A stretch of DNA of 64,000 nucleotides from Tuwongella immobilis (GTDB taxonomy: Bacteria > Planctomycetota > Planctomycetia > Gemmatales > Gemmataceae). Shown piece by piece: positions 10,801 to 19,378 of this stretch. Every line of letters starts with the position of its first letter. The first letter of the stretch is position 1. The position numbers were made by a program, and so were the translations under genes. The notes below the pieces were generated by a model. That model did no database searches and had not been told where the DNA came from. It was given only the letters and a program-made list of their open reading frames with translations. Where the stretch lies: positions 682,001 through 746,000 of the forward strand of contig NZ_LR593887.1 in the NCBI RefSeq assembly GCF_901538355.1. The letters are read 5' to 3'.

Positions 10801-13760
10801 TGTTGGAAGATCTGCGGCAGGTGGATATGGTTCGCGGCTGGACTGTGGCCGAAGAAGCCGAATTCGCCACCCGGCGCAACCGCTTTGGCGACCGCTATTT
10901 GGGGTTGGACGACACCAACTGGAGCGAGATTCGCCAGTGTTTGGATTGGGTGCAGGCGACCCGCGAATTGTTCGCTCCGGATGCGGTCCCGGAGGCGTTC
11001 TTGCGACCCACGCCGGGCTTGAATTGGTCCCTGCTGTTGCAAGCGGATGATGCCGAAGAATCGGCAGCCTGGGCCGCGTTGCAGGGCTATTTTCGCCCGG
11101 AACGGAGTTGGAATCGTCCGTTATCGCTCTTGCGCGATCGGCTCGATGAATTGCCCGAATGGTTCGATTGGAAGCAGATTCCCGAGGCGATGCAGCAGCT
11201 TGGCTTGCGATCCTTTTTGGAGCAAATTCGGGAACGGGCATTCCCCGCCGAGCGACTTGTCGAGTTATTCGACAAGGCATTTTTGACCGCCTGGCTGGAC
11301 GCGATTCGCCGGGATGATCCGGCCTTGCGCGACTTTCGGGGCGAGGAGCACGAACACCGCATCGAGGAATTTCGCCAGTTGGATCGCGAGCAAATCACGC
11401 GATCCGCTCGCCGGGTGATGCGCGGCGTGGCGGCCCGTCGGCCCACCGGAACGCAGCCACTGCCCGGCTCCGAAGTCGAGCAGTTGCATCGGCAGGCGTT
11501 GATTCGAGTGCGGCATCGCCCATTGCGGCAGCTTTTTGCCGATCTCCCCACGTTGCTCATGCAGCTCAAGCCCTGTCTGCTCATGTCGCCCATGTCGGTG
11601 AGTCAGTTGCTGACGCGGGAGAGTTTCCAATTTGATCTGGTCATCTTCGATGAAGCCTCGCAGATTCCTCCCGAAGATGCGATTGGCGCGATGATGCGTG
11701 GGCGGCAGATTATCGTTGTCGGCGACGATCAGCAGTTGCCCCCATCCGATTTCTTCACCAGTCCCGGTGGGCTGGAAAGTGAGGATGATCCGGCGGTGAT
11801 CGCGGCGACGCCCGAGCAAGCGACATATGCCAGTATTCTCGATCAATGTCGGGCCGTGCTACCCAGTTACATGCTGCGTTGGCATTATCGCAGCCGCGAT
11901 GAAGGGCTGATTGCCTTCTCGAATCATGCGTTTTACGAAGGTCGGCTGATTACATTCCCGGCGGCGGATCTGAAACCGGCCGATCGCGGGGTCGTGTTCC
12001 ATCATGTGCCCGATGGCGTCTACGAACGCGGTGGTCGGCGGCACAACAAACGCGAGGCCGAGACGGTGGCCGATCTTGTGTTCGAGCAATTGCGACGGGC
12101 ACCCGATCGAACCGTGGGTGTGATCGCCTTCAGCCAAGCGCAGATGCGGGCGATTGAGGATCAACTCGAACGTCGCCGACGGGCCGAACCGGCATTCGAG
12201 GATTACTTCCGCGATGACCGCTTGGAGAGCGTGTTTGTCCGCAACCTGGAGACGGTGCAGGGGGACGAACGCGATGTCATTTTCTTGTCGGTGGGGTATG
12301 GTCGGGATCAACGCGGTCGGCCGTCGATGAATTTCGGTCCGCTGAATCGGTTGGGCGGCGAACGGCGGTTGAATGTGGCCGTCACTCGTGCCCGCGAACG
12401 GCTAGTGGTGGTCAGTTCGCTCAAGGCCATCGATCTGGAAGGGGCACAATCCGAGGGCGTGCGGCAATTGCGGCGGTATCTCGATTTTGCCGAGCGGGGC
12501 ATTCCGTTGAATGCGCCGGATCGCTCTACGCCGCAGGGGGCCGCACGATTGACGGCTGCGCTGCCCATGTCCAGCGGCGAATCGTCGTCGCATGGTGCGA
12601 TTTGGGACGAAATTAGCGAAGCGATTCAGCGTTGGGGATTCGAGGCGATTCGGGAAGTGGGGACCAGTTCCGGGCGAGTCGATTTGGCGGTGCGCGATCC
12701 GAAATCGCCAAATCGGTGGCTGTTGGGGTTGCTCGGGGATGGGCCGCGCTATCGGGATGCGGCCACGGCGCGCGACCGAGACCGACTTCGCCCCGACATT
12801 CTTGCCGGGCTGGGCTGGCGGTTGTACCGCATCTGGACGCTTGACTGGTTGACGCAGCGACAACGCGAATTGGATCGATTGCGACAGGCCATCGAGCAAG
12901 CCCGCGCCGCCGATCGACGCCAAACCAAGCGCGCGGCCCGCAAGCCGGAATCGTCTCGCGCTGCCGAATCTACCGTTGTTGTTGGCCATGCGAACGCCAA
13001 CGGCGGTTCGGGGAACGGAATCGGCGGAGCATCGGCATCGGCAGGCCAACTCGGACTCACCGGCAACGCATCCGGGAGCGTTCTCGCGTCGGGGAATGCC
13101 AATGGAACGATGAGCGGCAGCGGAATGTGGCCCGTCGAGCCGATGCAATTCGCGGAAATGCTGCCGGGCACCGTGCCGTATCAGCCCTGGGTGGGGACGA
13201 TTGCCGATGCGGAGCGGACCAAGGATTTTGCCGATGCGGCGATGCGGCCCGCCCAGCGCGAATGGGTGCGGGCGATTGTCGCGGTCGAGGCACCGGTGCA
13301 TGTCGAAACCGTGTTGCGGCGATTGGCCAAAGCCTGGGGCATCGATCGACTCCACGAACGCTATCGCAAGGTGGCACCGGAGTTATTCACCCAGTTGGAT
13401 GCGTCGATTCAACGTCGCGGGGATTTTCTCTACATCAGCGATCCACGCCAACAGCCGGTGCCGGTGCGGGTGCCGGTGGCGGAGGATGATCGGACCCAGC
13501 GAGCCGCCGTGGCGATTTGCCCCGAGGAATGGCGCGAGGCGATGCGGTTGATTGTCCGCGTGAGTGTCGGGATTGACGCGGAGAATCTGCTGCGGCAGGC
13601 TGCCCGGCTATTCGGCTTGCGGCTGTTGGATCCGCTGCGGGAAATGCTCGAACAGGGCGTGCAGCAAATGCTTTCCGAGGGGCAGTTGGTCCGCCGCGAA
13701 GAACGGCTTGCCTTGCCCGATCCGCGCTTGGATCGGCTTCCTTCGCAGGCCAGTATTTGA
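7899..13760 (+). CDS. DUF4011-family superfamily-1 helicase with C-terminal REase-like domain
   Basis: A 1953-residue protein. GGAG at 7887-7890 lies 8 nt before the ATG at 7899, preferred over an in-frame TTG at 7869. Domains in order: a DUF4011 N-terminus (LDRWRDRLIDLTRRNPLI), Walker A GPPGTGKS near residue 340, a long helical insertion, Walker B VIFDEASQ near 1249, GDDQQLPPSDF near 1275, late helicase motifs QGDERDVIFLS (about 1450) and VAVTRARERL (about 1492), a PD-(D/E)XK domain of the MTES_1575/DUF559 type (about 1564-1664), and a DUF3320-like winged region near 1785-1845. Such proteins include the Hhe (DUF4011-helicase-Vsr) anti-phage type, so a defence role is possible. The usual IEcDG nuclease strand reads GLLGDG here, so the acidic residue is missing and nuclease activity is doubtful. 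Confidence 0.85.
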   Translation: MEQPRNASPVGSSIGSDSPTVQMVAAQLDRWRDRLIDLTRRNPLISFRTNRAMQLRLAKPEPAGIFERIVRQRQPYRFWTPPDGTSPAASTTPSATPASGKSAAGDNSTKKPRQKQRADELLCEELERRELQEVLTQLYRRSRSDYLERGLRSLHLAFGMLEWPETPNGPPIHSPLVLLPVVLSRPTPREPFALSLAEDEPTLNPALSLRFQRELDLKLPAIADWDDEGFTLDAYFNRIESAVEQFSGFRLTRSAILGLFSFDKGVMHLDLTLHAEMAIRHPMIRALAGEAINLPRITPPEESTLDTIAPVESRFTILDADASQLRAVEAGRQGQSFVLIGPPGTGKSQTIANLIADRLAVGQSVLFVSAKMAALEVVHRRLEQAGLGDCCLEVHSQLAQRGRVVQELFRTLHLPPDQSPDDPQPVALQQRRAQLNALVQAMHRLREPLGISVAEALERIAQARRLPRLELDELDQLEVRKCDSAWYESAKRIMQRLARLGRMLDAGQDTPWEYLRATEYSLSLQEELAAAIDRVQAAISRREQRLREVIATLQLPSSLIDDERLRRASSLADERPAPLPPMDWWQLPSLDPLRQEIERHTGLQHAIRQQRRTLTDRNGPAIWAVPPRLVETIQQAWTRLQPLMAHDPRGTGILAESERLHRWCLQTGEQLPDWRADAQAIADALGLTANFRTPRRLRMLLDVVDLLRQAPQTPVEPAWFGTGMMARVQAVFAACKDAFAASAPKRDRLLARYDERLFSLDLDRLAADFTEAYQSRWRWLDAGYRRDCQAIQRVSRDGTVPTTLLEDLRDARELLRRDARFETEFGRERPLLGRYTRQLAHSDGLESTAKAIALAGALLDALRTLEQATIPSKLIDLAAHAQSFSPEILARADRLRSTLSRWQSDAAALAATLPQASLPGSRLPLLDTPLDELAPYVESLRAAVEGLSRTMEPLLHRPVARPTDLLVLLEDLRQVDMVRGWTVAEEAEFATRRNRFGDRYLGLDDTNWSEIRQCLDWVQATRELFAPDAVPEAFLRPTPGLNWSLLLQADDAEESAAWAALQGYFRPERSWNRPLSLLRDRLDELPEWFDWKQIPEAMQQLGLRSFLEQIRERAFPAERLVELFDKAFLTAWLDAIRRDDPALRDFRGEEHEHRIEEFRQLDREQITRSARRVMRGVAARRPTGTQPLPGSEVEQLHRQALIRVRHRPLRQLFADLPTLLMQLKPCLLMSPMSVSQLLTRESFQFDLVIFDEASQIPPEDAIGAMMRGRQIIVVGDDQQLPPSDFFTSPGGLESEDDPAVIAATPEQATYASILDQCRAVLPSYMLRWHYRSRDEGLIAFSNHAFYEGRLITFPAADLKPADRGVVFHHVPDGVYERGGRRHNKREAETVADLVFEQLRRAPDRTVGVIAFSQAQMRAIEDQLERRRRAEPAFEDYFRDDRLESVFVRNLETVQGDERDVIFLSVGYGRDQRGRPSMNFGPLNRLGGERRLNVAVTRARERLVVVSSLKAIDLEGAQSEGVRQLRRYLDFAERGIPLNAPDRSTPQGAARLTAALPMSSGESSSHGAIWDEISEAIQRWGFEAIREVGTSSGRVDLAVRDPKSPNRWLLGLLGDGPRYRDAATARDRDRLRPDILAGLGWRLYRIWTLDWLTQRQRELDRLRQAIEQARAADRRQTKRAARKPESSRAAESTVVVGHANANGGSGNGIGGASASAGQLGLTGNASGSVLASGNANGTMSGSGMWPVEPMQFAEMLPGTVPYQPWVGTIADAERTKDFADAAMRPAQREWVRAIVAVEAPVHVETVLRRLAKAWGIDRLHERYRKVAPELFTQLDASIQRRGDFLYISDPRQQPVPVRVPVAEDDRTQRAAVAICPEEWREAMRLIVRVSVGIDAENLLRQAARLFGLRLLDPLREMLEQGVQQMLSEGQLVRREERLALPDPRLDRLPSQASI

Positions 13761-13838
13761 TCGCAATTGGAACTTCGTGGCATCGGAATGGTGCGCGAAT
13801 TAGGGTCGGGAATGGATCGGATTCGGGAAGGACTGCTC

Positions 13839-14750
13839 ATGAGCCGCAACTGGGATTTCAGCCGCTTGGATACCGTGCAACTGGTTCCGCCAACGCCGTT
13901 TACGCCGGATGGCCGGGGAATTCGGCCGGAAGTCCTGTTGGAATTGGTGCAGCGTCGCGCCGCGGAGGGGATTCGCGTGTTTCTGCCTGCGGCGGGGACC
14001 GGGGAGTTTCACAGCCTGAGTGCGCTGGAAGTGCTGGCCTGCGTCAGCATGACCCGCATGGGGGCACCGAATGCGGTGGTGCTGGCACCGGTGGGCGGAG
14101 CGTTGGGGCATGCCTGCGAAATCGCCAGTCAAGCGGCCGGGCATGGGGCGGATGCGCTGTTGCTGATGCCGCCGGTGCATCCGTATCTGTGCGATGCGGG
14201 ATTCCGGGATTATTTCCAGGCGATTGCGGCGATGACCGACTTGCCGATTGTGGCCTACAAGCGTGGCCCGGTGCCCAGCGAAGCGCTGCTGCTGGATCTG
14301 GGGCGGATCGGTCGATTGGTGGGGGTGAAATACGCAGTCAACGAGATGGACGCCTTTCGCCGATTTGTGACCAAAGCGACCGGATTACTGGGCATTTACT
14401 GCGGCACTGCCGAGCGATTTGCCCCGTTTATGATGCTGGCCGGGGCGACGGGCTACACCACCGGCGCGGGCAATCTGGTGCCGCGGATCACGTTGGCGAT
14501 GCACGCGGCGTTGGTCGCTGGCGATTCCGGCGAGGCACTGCGGTTGCTGGATATTCTCCGCCCCATCGAGGATTATCGTGCGCGAGACGGGGAATCGTAC
14601 AACATCAGTCTCATCAAATATGCCGTGAATCACCTTGGCTTCGACATGGGGCCGGTTCGCCCGCCGCAACGACAACTCACCAGCAACGAGCAAGCCGAAA
14701 TCGCCGCGTTGCTGCAACCGATCCTCGCGGTTGAGCAAGCGATGCCGTGA
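13839..14750 (+). CDS. DapA-family (dihydrodipicolinate synthase/KDG dehydratase-like) lyase
   Basis: A 303-residue (beta/alpha)8 protein of the class I aldolase DapA superfamily. GGGAAGGA lies 6 nt before the ATG at 13839, so this start is preferred over an upstream TTG. Visible signatures are PPTPFT near the N-terminus, GTGEFHSL (the substrate carboxylate loop), a Tyr in AYKRGP (about Tyr140) and the Schiff-base lysine in GVKYAV (about Lys164). Members cleave or form C-C bonds with pyruvate, or dehydrate sugar acids such as 5-dehydro-4-deoxyglucarate. The YKRGP loop differs from the YNVPxR of true DapA, so a sugar-acid or other pyruvate-type substrate is more likely than lysine synthesis. 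It is separate from the helicase gene by 78 nt and convergent with the aldo/keto reductase. Confidence 0.8.
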   Translation: MSRNWDFSRLDTVQLVPPTPFTPDGRGIRPEVLLELVQRRAAEGIRVFLPAAGTGEFHSLSALEVLACVSMTRMGAPNAVVLAPVGGALGHACEIASQAAGHGADALLLMPPVHPYLCDAGFRDYFQAIAAMTDLPIVAYKRGPVPSEALLLDLGRIGRLVGVKYAVNEMDAFRRFVTKATGLLGIYCGTAERFAPFMMLAGATGYTTGAGNLVPRITLAMHAALVAGDSGEALRLLDILRPIEDYRARDGESYNISLIKYAVNHLGFDMGPVRPPQRQLTSNEQAEIAALLQPILAVEQAMP

Positions 14751-14772
14751 GAATCGGTACCCGGCGAGCCCG

Positions 14773-15735
14773 TCACGCTCCCGGATTGGCGACCAGGAAC
14801 GACTCGATTTCGGCGATTTCGTCGGTGGTGAGTCGCCACTGGGCCGCGCCAATTAACTCCCGCAGTTGCCCGATGCGCCGAGCGCCAACGATAGCCGCCG
14901 TCACTTCGGGGCGACGCAGCACCCAGGCGATTGCCACCTCGCCCGGCGTGTGACCGCTGCGCTGGCCGATGCGGCGCAGCAACTCCACCAGTGCCAGATT
15001 CCGCAACAGCAGCGGCTCTTGGTAGTTGCGATTGTTGCGTCGCCAGTCATTTTCCGGCAATCCCGCAATCCGCTCCCGAGTCATTGCCCCGGTGAGCAGA
15101 CCCGACCCCATCGGCGAATAGCCAATCACGCCGATTTGGTTGGCCGCCACATACGGCAGCACCTCGGCTTCGATTTTCCGATTCAGCAGCGAATAGTTCG
15201 GTTGCAGCGACGCAATCGGCGCAATGGCTGCCGCCCGTTGGAGTTGCGACACGCTAAAATTGCTGACACCGATCCAACGGACTTTGCCTTCGCGCTGCAA
15301 TTCCGCCAATGTCGCCCAGCCTTCTTCCACTTCTTCGTCGGGTTCCGGCCAATGGATTTGGTACAAGTCGATGGTCTCGACGCCGAGCCGTTTCAGGCTG
15401 TTTTCGCATTCCCGACGAATCGACGCGGCCTGGAGACATTTGCCAATCGGCTGGCCTTTCTCGCCTGTGCGACCGCATTTCGTGAACAGATACGGCCGGT
15501 TGGCGACCCCTTCCAACGCCTTGCGAATGACTAATTCCGAATGCCCCTGCCCGTAGACGGCCGCGGTATCGATCCAATTGATGCCCAGATCGAGCGCTTC
15601 GTGAATCGCCGCGATCGAATCGGCATCGTCCTGATCGCCCCAAGCAAACGCCCAGCCACCGCCGCCAATTGCCCACGCACCAAAGCCAATCGGCGTGATG
15701 TGCAAATCCGTATTCCCCAGTTGTCGCGTCTGCAT
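14773..15735 (-). CDS. Aldo/keto reductase
   Basis: A 320-residue NADPH-dependent oxidoreductase with the full catalytic tetrad at canonical spacing: Asp56 and Tyr61 (DTAAVYGQGHSE), Lys86 (FTKCG) and His128 (IHWPEP). The C-terminal cofactor loop IVGARRIGQLRE is also present. The length is normal for the AKR fold, and the sequence resembles the AKR12/13, Tas/YajO-like branch. The substrate is not predictable; these enzymes usually reduce aldehydes or sugars in the cytoplasm. The gene ends 22 nt from the convergent DapA-family gene, and its promoter faces the 231-nt divergent region shared with the membrane protein at 15967. Confidence 0.9.
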   Translation of the reverse strand: MQTRQLGNTDLHITPIGFGAWAIGGGGWAFAWGDQDDADSIAAIHEALDLGINWIDTAAVYGQGHSELVIRKALEGVANRPYLFTKCGRTGEKGQPIGKCLQAASIRRECENSLKRLGVETIDLYQIHWPEPDEEVEEGWATLAELQREGKVRWIGVSNFSVSQLQRAAAIAPIASLQPNYSLLNRKIEAEVLPYVAANQIGVIGYSPMGSGLLTGAMTRERIAGLPENDWRRNNRNYQEPLLLRNLALVELLRRIGQRSGHTPGEVAIAWVLRRPEVTAAIVGARRIGQLRELIGAAQWRLTTDEIAEIESFLVANPGA

Positions 15736-15966
15736 GGTGGAACCCCTACGATGATGGGCGGAAATCCAGTCGATGCCGCCATTGTAGACCGTCGCCGCAC
15801 GCGCCGCGAGTCAGGATTCCCCGCCCCCAACATCTGCCGTGGAGGGCGAATCACCACCCGCACGCATTCCAAAAATCGAATGCGCAGGGAATAAATCGCT
15901 GAAATTTGGATCATGAGAATCAGCGGAAATCGCCCTGCAATCCGGCCCCCCATCGGAGGATGCCCG

Positions 15967-17136
15967 ATGATGTTCCTCGTCATGCTTGGCTTTTTTGTCT
16001 ATTGGCAGGTGCTGACGTACCTGTTGGTTTCGCAACCACGACCAGGCGGGCCGGTCTCGTTTCGCGAGCGATTTCCGTGGATTTTCGCGATTTGGAAGGT
16101 TTTGAAGATCATGTTTGCTTGTCTCATTTGTCTCTATCTGATGATCCCTCTTTTCTTGACGTTGCCGACACAGGTTTGGGCCATCGGGATTTGGCTTGGC
16201 GTGCTGGTGCCGTTGGTGATCGCAACAAGGACTCGCCCGCAGATTCGCAGGCACATTTGGCCGATTTCGTTGGGGGTGAGCGGGCTTGTCATCGTGTGTC
16301 TGGGGATCGCCGCCGCATGGGATACGCGGGCGGCTTACCAGTGGGCGACCTCTTCGGAGATGCGATTTGCGATGCCGAATCCCCGGCTACCGGATCGACC
16401 GCCGATTTTGGCAGCGAATCATCGGCCCAAGATCGATTCGGATCCCATGCGATACTGTTCTTACTCGGATTGCGGTTTGCGGGGTTCGCTCCAGAATTTG
16501 GTCGCTTCGCCGCTCAGCTTTTGGGGGGATCATCCATTTTTTGCCGCGATCATGTGTCCACAATTCTCGGGCGCGGAATTACGGGAGCATTTTCAACGGC
16601 TTTCGGAAGATCCTGGGATTCCGCAGCCGCTGGATCGGATGCCAGAATTTGTGGGGGGGAATTGGTCGCTTGATCGGAAATTGCCTTCGCCGGAATGGAA
16701 ATGGCAGTGGATTCATGAGAAGGTGTTGGAGGAGTTTTTCCGGAATGCCGCATGTGCGGTGCCGTTGCCGGATGAACCCGCGGTGACGGTTGGATTTCTG
16801 GGGCATGGCATCGAATCGAGGAATTCGCAGATCGAGCCGAACTGTCGGCGAATCGAGCGGTTGAAGATTCCGTTGCAGGGAACGCCACGGATTCGGATGC
16901 AATCGACCTATCCGACCCTTCGCCAGTCGAATGGGGCGATGACTCGGGAACTGGATTCGTTCGAGCGGTGGGCCTTCGCGCAGCTTCAAGAGGGGGAGAC
17001 GCTGCTGGTGCGTGAGGTGGGGAACGGTGTGCGGATGCTCGGTGCCATCTCGTGTGCCAAATCATGCCAGCGCTGTCATGCGCAGCCCGAAGGCGATTTG
17101 CTGGGAGCCTTCAGTTATTGGATTATGGATCGATGA
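15967..17136 (+). CDS. Four-helix membrane protein with C-terminal CxxCH (haem-type) motif
   Basis: A 389-residue protein. GGAGGA (15955-15960) is 6 nt before the ATG at 15967, so the longer in-frame start at 15913 is rejected. Residues 1-145 contain four hydrophobic segments (starting MMFLVMLGFFVYW, then about residues 45-70, 72-92 and 98-120). A large hydrophilic domain follows. The last 30 residues carry CQRCHAQPEGDLLGAFSY, a CxxCH motif followed by GDLLGAFSY, as in Tll0287/DUF3365-type haem domains. I infer one covalent haem c on the exported side, but most of the soluble domain matches nothing I recognise. It stands alone between a divergent and a convergent neighbour. Confidence 0.6.
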   Translation: MMFLVMLGFFVYWQVLTYLLVSQPRPGGPVSFRERFPWIFAIWKVLKIMFACLICLYLMIPLFLTLPTQVWAIGIWLGVLVPLVIATRTRPQIRRHIWPISLGVSGLVIVCLGIAAAWDTRAAYQWATSSEMRFAMPNPRLPDRPPILAANHRPKIDSDPMRYCSYSDCGLRGSLQNLVASPLSFWGDHPFFAAIMCPQFSGAELREHFQRLSEDPGIPQPLDRMPEFVGGNWSLDRKLPSPEWKWQWIHEKVLEEFFRNAACAVPLPDEPAVTVGFLGHGIESRNSQIEPNCRRIERLKIPLQGTPRIRMQSTYPTLRQSNGAMTRELDSFERWAFAQLQEGETLLVREVGNGVRMLGAISCAKSCQRCHAQPEGDLLGAFSYWIMDR

Positions 17137-17157
17137 GCGCGGCGGGCAGGGATTTGG

Positions 17158-17193
17158 CCCCCGAATGCCGCCGAATGTGCGGCGGATCGGGGG
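17158..17193. terminator. Imperfect hairpin between convergent genes
   Basis: CCCCCGA (17158-17164) can pair with TCGGGGG (17187-17193), with an inner GCCGCCG/CGGCGG pairing around a short loop. It sits between the ends of the converging genes at 17136 and 17216 and could serve both. There is no T-tract. Confidence 0.45.
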
Positions 17194-17215
17194 AATGAAC
17201 CGGCGATTGGCCGAA

Positions 17216-17614
17216 TCACTTGTCGTTGGTGCTCCAGCGGACATCCGAGCGAAGCACGAAAACCTTCGCATGTTGTCGCAAATCGCGGGTCAATCCGCGG
17301 GTGATGGAAAAGCGAATCATTTCCGGGAATGATTCGGCGATTGCGTAATCCAGTTTGTCCTGTCCCGATCCCTGCCAGGCGAATACAAGCAGAACTTGCG
17401 ATTTGAAATCGACTTCCTTGCGGATCGTGTCCATGGCTGCTTTGCCGAAATGCGCGGCGGCTTCGTCGGCGGATTTCAGCACCAGCGGCTGATTCCAGAC
17501 GGCTTTCTTGAAAATGGCGCGTTCGGGCGAGACGGCGAGCGGGGTGATTGGCTCGGCGGCGGCGGCCATGCTGGTCAGTACGATCGCGGCGATTCCGGTC
17601 ATCCAAAATGTCAT
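17216..17614 (-). CDS. Small exported protein of unknown function
   Basis: The frame extends to 17731, but GGAG lies 6 nt before an internal ATG at 17614, which gives a textbook signal peptide (MTFWMTGIAAIVLTSMAAAAEP, cut after about residue 20). The mature protein of about 110 residues is soluble and mixed alpha/beta in character, with no cysteines and no motif I know. The neighbouring gene at 17841-18218 on the same strand encodes a lipoprotein, but 226 nt separate them, so a shared transcript is uncertain. I do not recognise the family. Confidence 0.65.
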   Translation of the reverse strand: MTFWMTGIAAIVLTSMAAAAEPITPLAVSPERAIFKKAVWNQPLVLKSADEAAAHFGKAAMDTIRKEVDFKSQVLLVFAWQGSGQDKLDYAIAESFPEMIRFSITRGLTRDLRQHAKVFVLRSDVRWSTNDK

Positions 17615-17840
17615 GGGCATCTCCATTGTCACGGGACGTGTTCGAGGCGTTATTTCTATGACGAGGCGGAACCGCATTCGGATTGCCGTGCGGTGCGACG
17701 GGCGATAAAGGTGGCGTGGCAAGCGACTCACCCCCGAGACGCGCCATCGTGTTTCGGGGGCGTGTTCGGGGGCGAATGCGAATGATGCTGGATCGACAGG
17801 GGAGCCGGATGCTCGGGCCAGTTCGCCGAGTGGTGACCGG

Positions 17841-18218
17841 TTACTTGCCCGTCACGGTGAAATCGGCGGTGAAGGTCGCTTGATCCGGAATGGTCGTCTT
17901 CAACTCGGATTTCTCGTTGAATTTCGCGGGAATGTATTGCTCTTTCACCGCGCCACCCATGACCGCGTTGGTTTTTTTGCTGTCGCGCCAAGCGGTGATT
18001 TGCACCGTTCGCGGTCCAGCGGGAAGGGTGGCGGTATAGGTGCCCTGAGCGATTTGTCCCTGCTCGGGTGGGACATCTTTCTGGTCGCTGACGAACAGAA
18101 TTTGTCCCTCGGCCAGCGGGTTGCCATCGAGGGTCACTTTGCCGCTCACGTTGACTTTTCGGGCATCGGTGGAGCAGCCAATTGCCGCGAGCATCAGGCA
18201 TAATCCAAGCAAACGCAT
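17841..18218 (-). CDS. Small lipoprotein with transthyretin-like (beta-sandwich) domain
   Basis: A 125-residue protein. GGGAG lies 8 nt before the ATG at 18218 (an earlier in-frame start is rejected). The N-terminus is a lipoprotein signal ending in LAAIGC, so Cys is probably lipidated and the protein is held at the membrane. The rest (VNVSGKVTLDGNPLAEGQI, then GTYTATLPAGPRTVQITAW) is the carboxypeptidase-regulatory/transthyretin-like sandwich found in many planctomycete lipoproteins. It starts 18 nt after the DUF1559 gene on the same strand, a pairing that is common in planctomycetes, so the two are probably cotranscribed. Its function is unknown. Confidence 0.8.
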   Translation of the reverse strand: MRLLGLCLMLAAIGCSTDARKVNVSGKVTLDGNPLAEGQILFVSDQKDVPPEQGQIAQGTYTATLPAGPRTVQITAWRDSKKTNAVMGGAVKEQYIPAKFNEKSELKTTIPDQATFTADFTVTGK

Positions 18219-18236
18219 GATCCAAACTCCCATCGA

Positions 18237-19181
18237 TCAATAATCGGCCACCACTTCGCCGCCAGCGCGCGTGCCCAGCGATTGATAGGTGGTGAGGTTG
18301 ATGTTGTTGGTGATAAACCGGACGCTGCCATCGCCCAGGCCGACATTGACGCCGCCAGTGTGATTGCTGCGCAGCGACAGTCGCAACCCGCTGCCACCGC
18401 ACGGAGCGCGATTCGGCACCGGAATGCAGTAGCTTTGTTGCTCATCGCCTACCGTCGTATTGGGCGGCAATCCAGTGGAGAACGAGACGCCCGCGTGAAC
18501 CGCATTGTGCATTCGGCCACGGGTATCGTGCGAGCCAGTGTCTTGCGACAGCAGAATTTCCCCGGTCATCAGCGTGTTCGAGAGGCCATCGTTGACATCG
18601 GTCAGCCGCACGCGAGATTTCCCGTAGAGCATGCCCCCGAGATCGGCGTTGGTGTACGAAGCGGTCGTGTTGCCGACACAGCCTGCGTAGTTGGTGTGCG
18701 CCCCTTGACCGGCATTCGGTGTCCCCGCTCCGGCCGTCAGATTCTTCGGCGCATTCGGATCGGACGGGCAGACGAACGCGGAAACCACGGTGCCAACTTC
18801 GTTGAAGAAGATCGTATGGCCACCACTGACGGAGACCACTTGAACGCGTGCTTCAACGAATCGGAATAGATTGTCTTGTTCCACATAGGGCAACAGGAAG
18901 ATGGGCCAACTGCGGCGGTCCCAGTCCGGGCCATATGAGGCCAAGCCGTGAAAGCCGGCACTCACGCCCGGCGGCAGCGTCGAATTGGCATCATGATAAC
19001 TGTGCAGGGCAATGCCAATTTGTTTGACATTGTTTTGGCATTTCATCCGGGCGGCGGCTTCGCGCACTTTTTGCACGGCGGGCAGTAATAACCCAATCAA
19101 AATGGCGATGATGGCAATGACGACCAGGAGTTCAATGAGCGTGAACCCTTGTCGGGAACGGGAAGCGAAACGGCAGCGCAT
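18237..19181 (-). CDS. DUF1559 pseudopilin-like protein
   Basis: A 314-residue protein. GGAGGA lies 3 nt before the ATG at 19181, so the longer frame to 19283 is rejected. A prepilin-type leader (RQGFTLIELLVVIAIIAIL) is followed by AVQKVREAAARMKCQNNVKQ, the hallmark of the very large planctomycete DUF1559 family (SBP_bac_10). The C-terminus carries the family's DG signature in LGDGSVRFI. The N-terminus should be cleaved and methylated by a prepilin peptidase and the protein assembled or anchored at the envelope. Its exact role is unknown. It forms a pair with the lipoprotein that follows it. Confidence 0.92.
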   Translation of the reverse strand: MRCRFASRSRQGFTLIELLVVIAIIAILIGLLLPAVQKVREAAARMKCQNNVKQIGIALHSYHDANSTLPPGVSAGFHGLASYGPDWDRRSWPIFLLPYVEQDNLFRFVEARVQVVSVSGGHTIFFNEVGTVVSAFVCPSDPNAPKNLTAGAGTPNAGQGAHTNYAGCVGNTTASYTNADLGGMLYGKSRVRLTDVNDGLSNTLMTGEILLSQDTGSHDTRGRMHNAVHAGVSFSTGLPPNTTVGDEQQSYCIPVPNRAPCGGSGLRLSLRSNHTGGVNVGLGDGSVRFITNNINLTTYQSLGTRAGGEVVADY

Positions 19182-19378
19182 GATTCCTCCACAACGCAGA
19201 CAGTTCGGGAGACAATCCGGAGAAGAATGGGCGACTTGATTGTGCACGAGAAATTTTCCAATGTCCAGACGATCCCATATCATTTTCGGAGTTATTTCTT
19301 TTCTGAGAAAATTGTGAACAAATGATAAAGTTCGAATGCGTTGATTGAGTTCCGGAATCGGAGCAGAATTGCAGCAGA

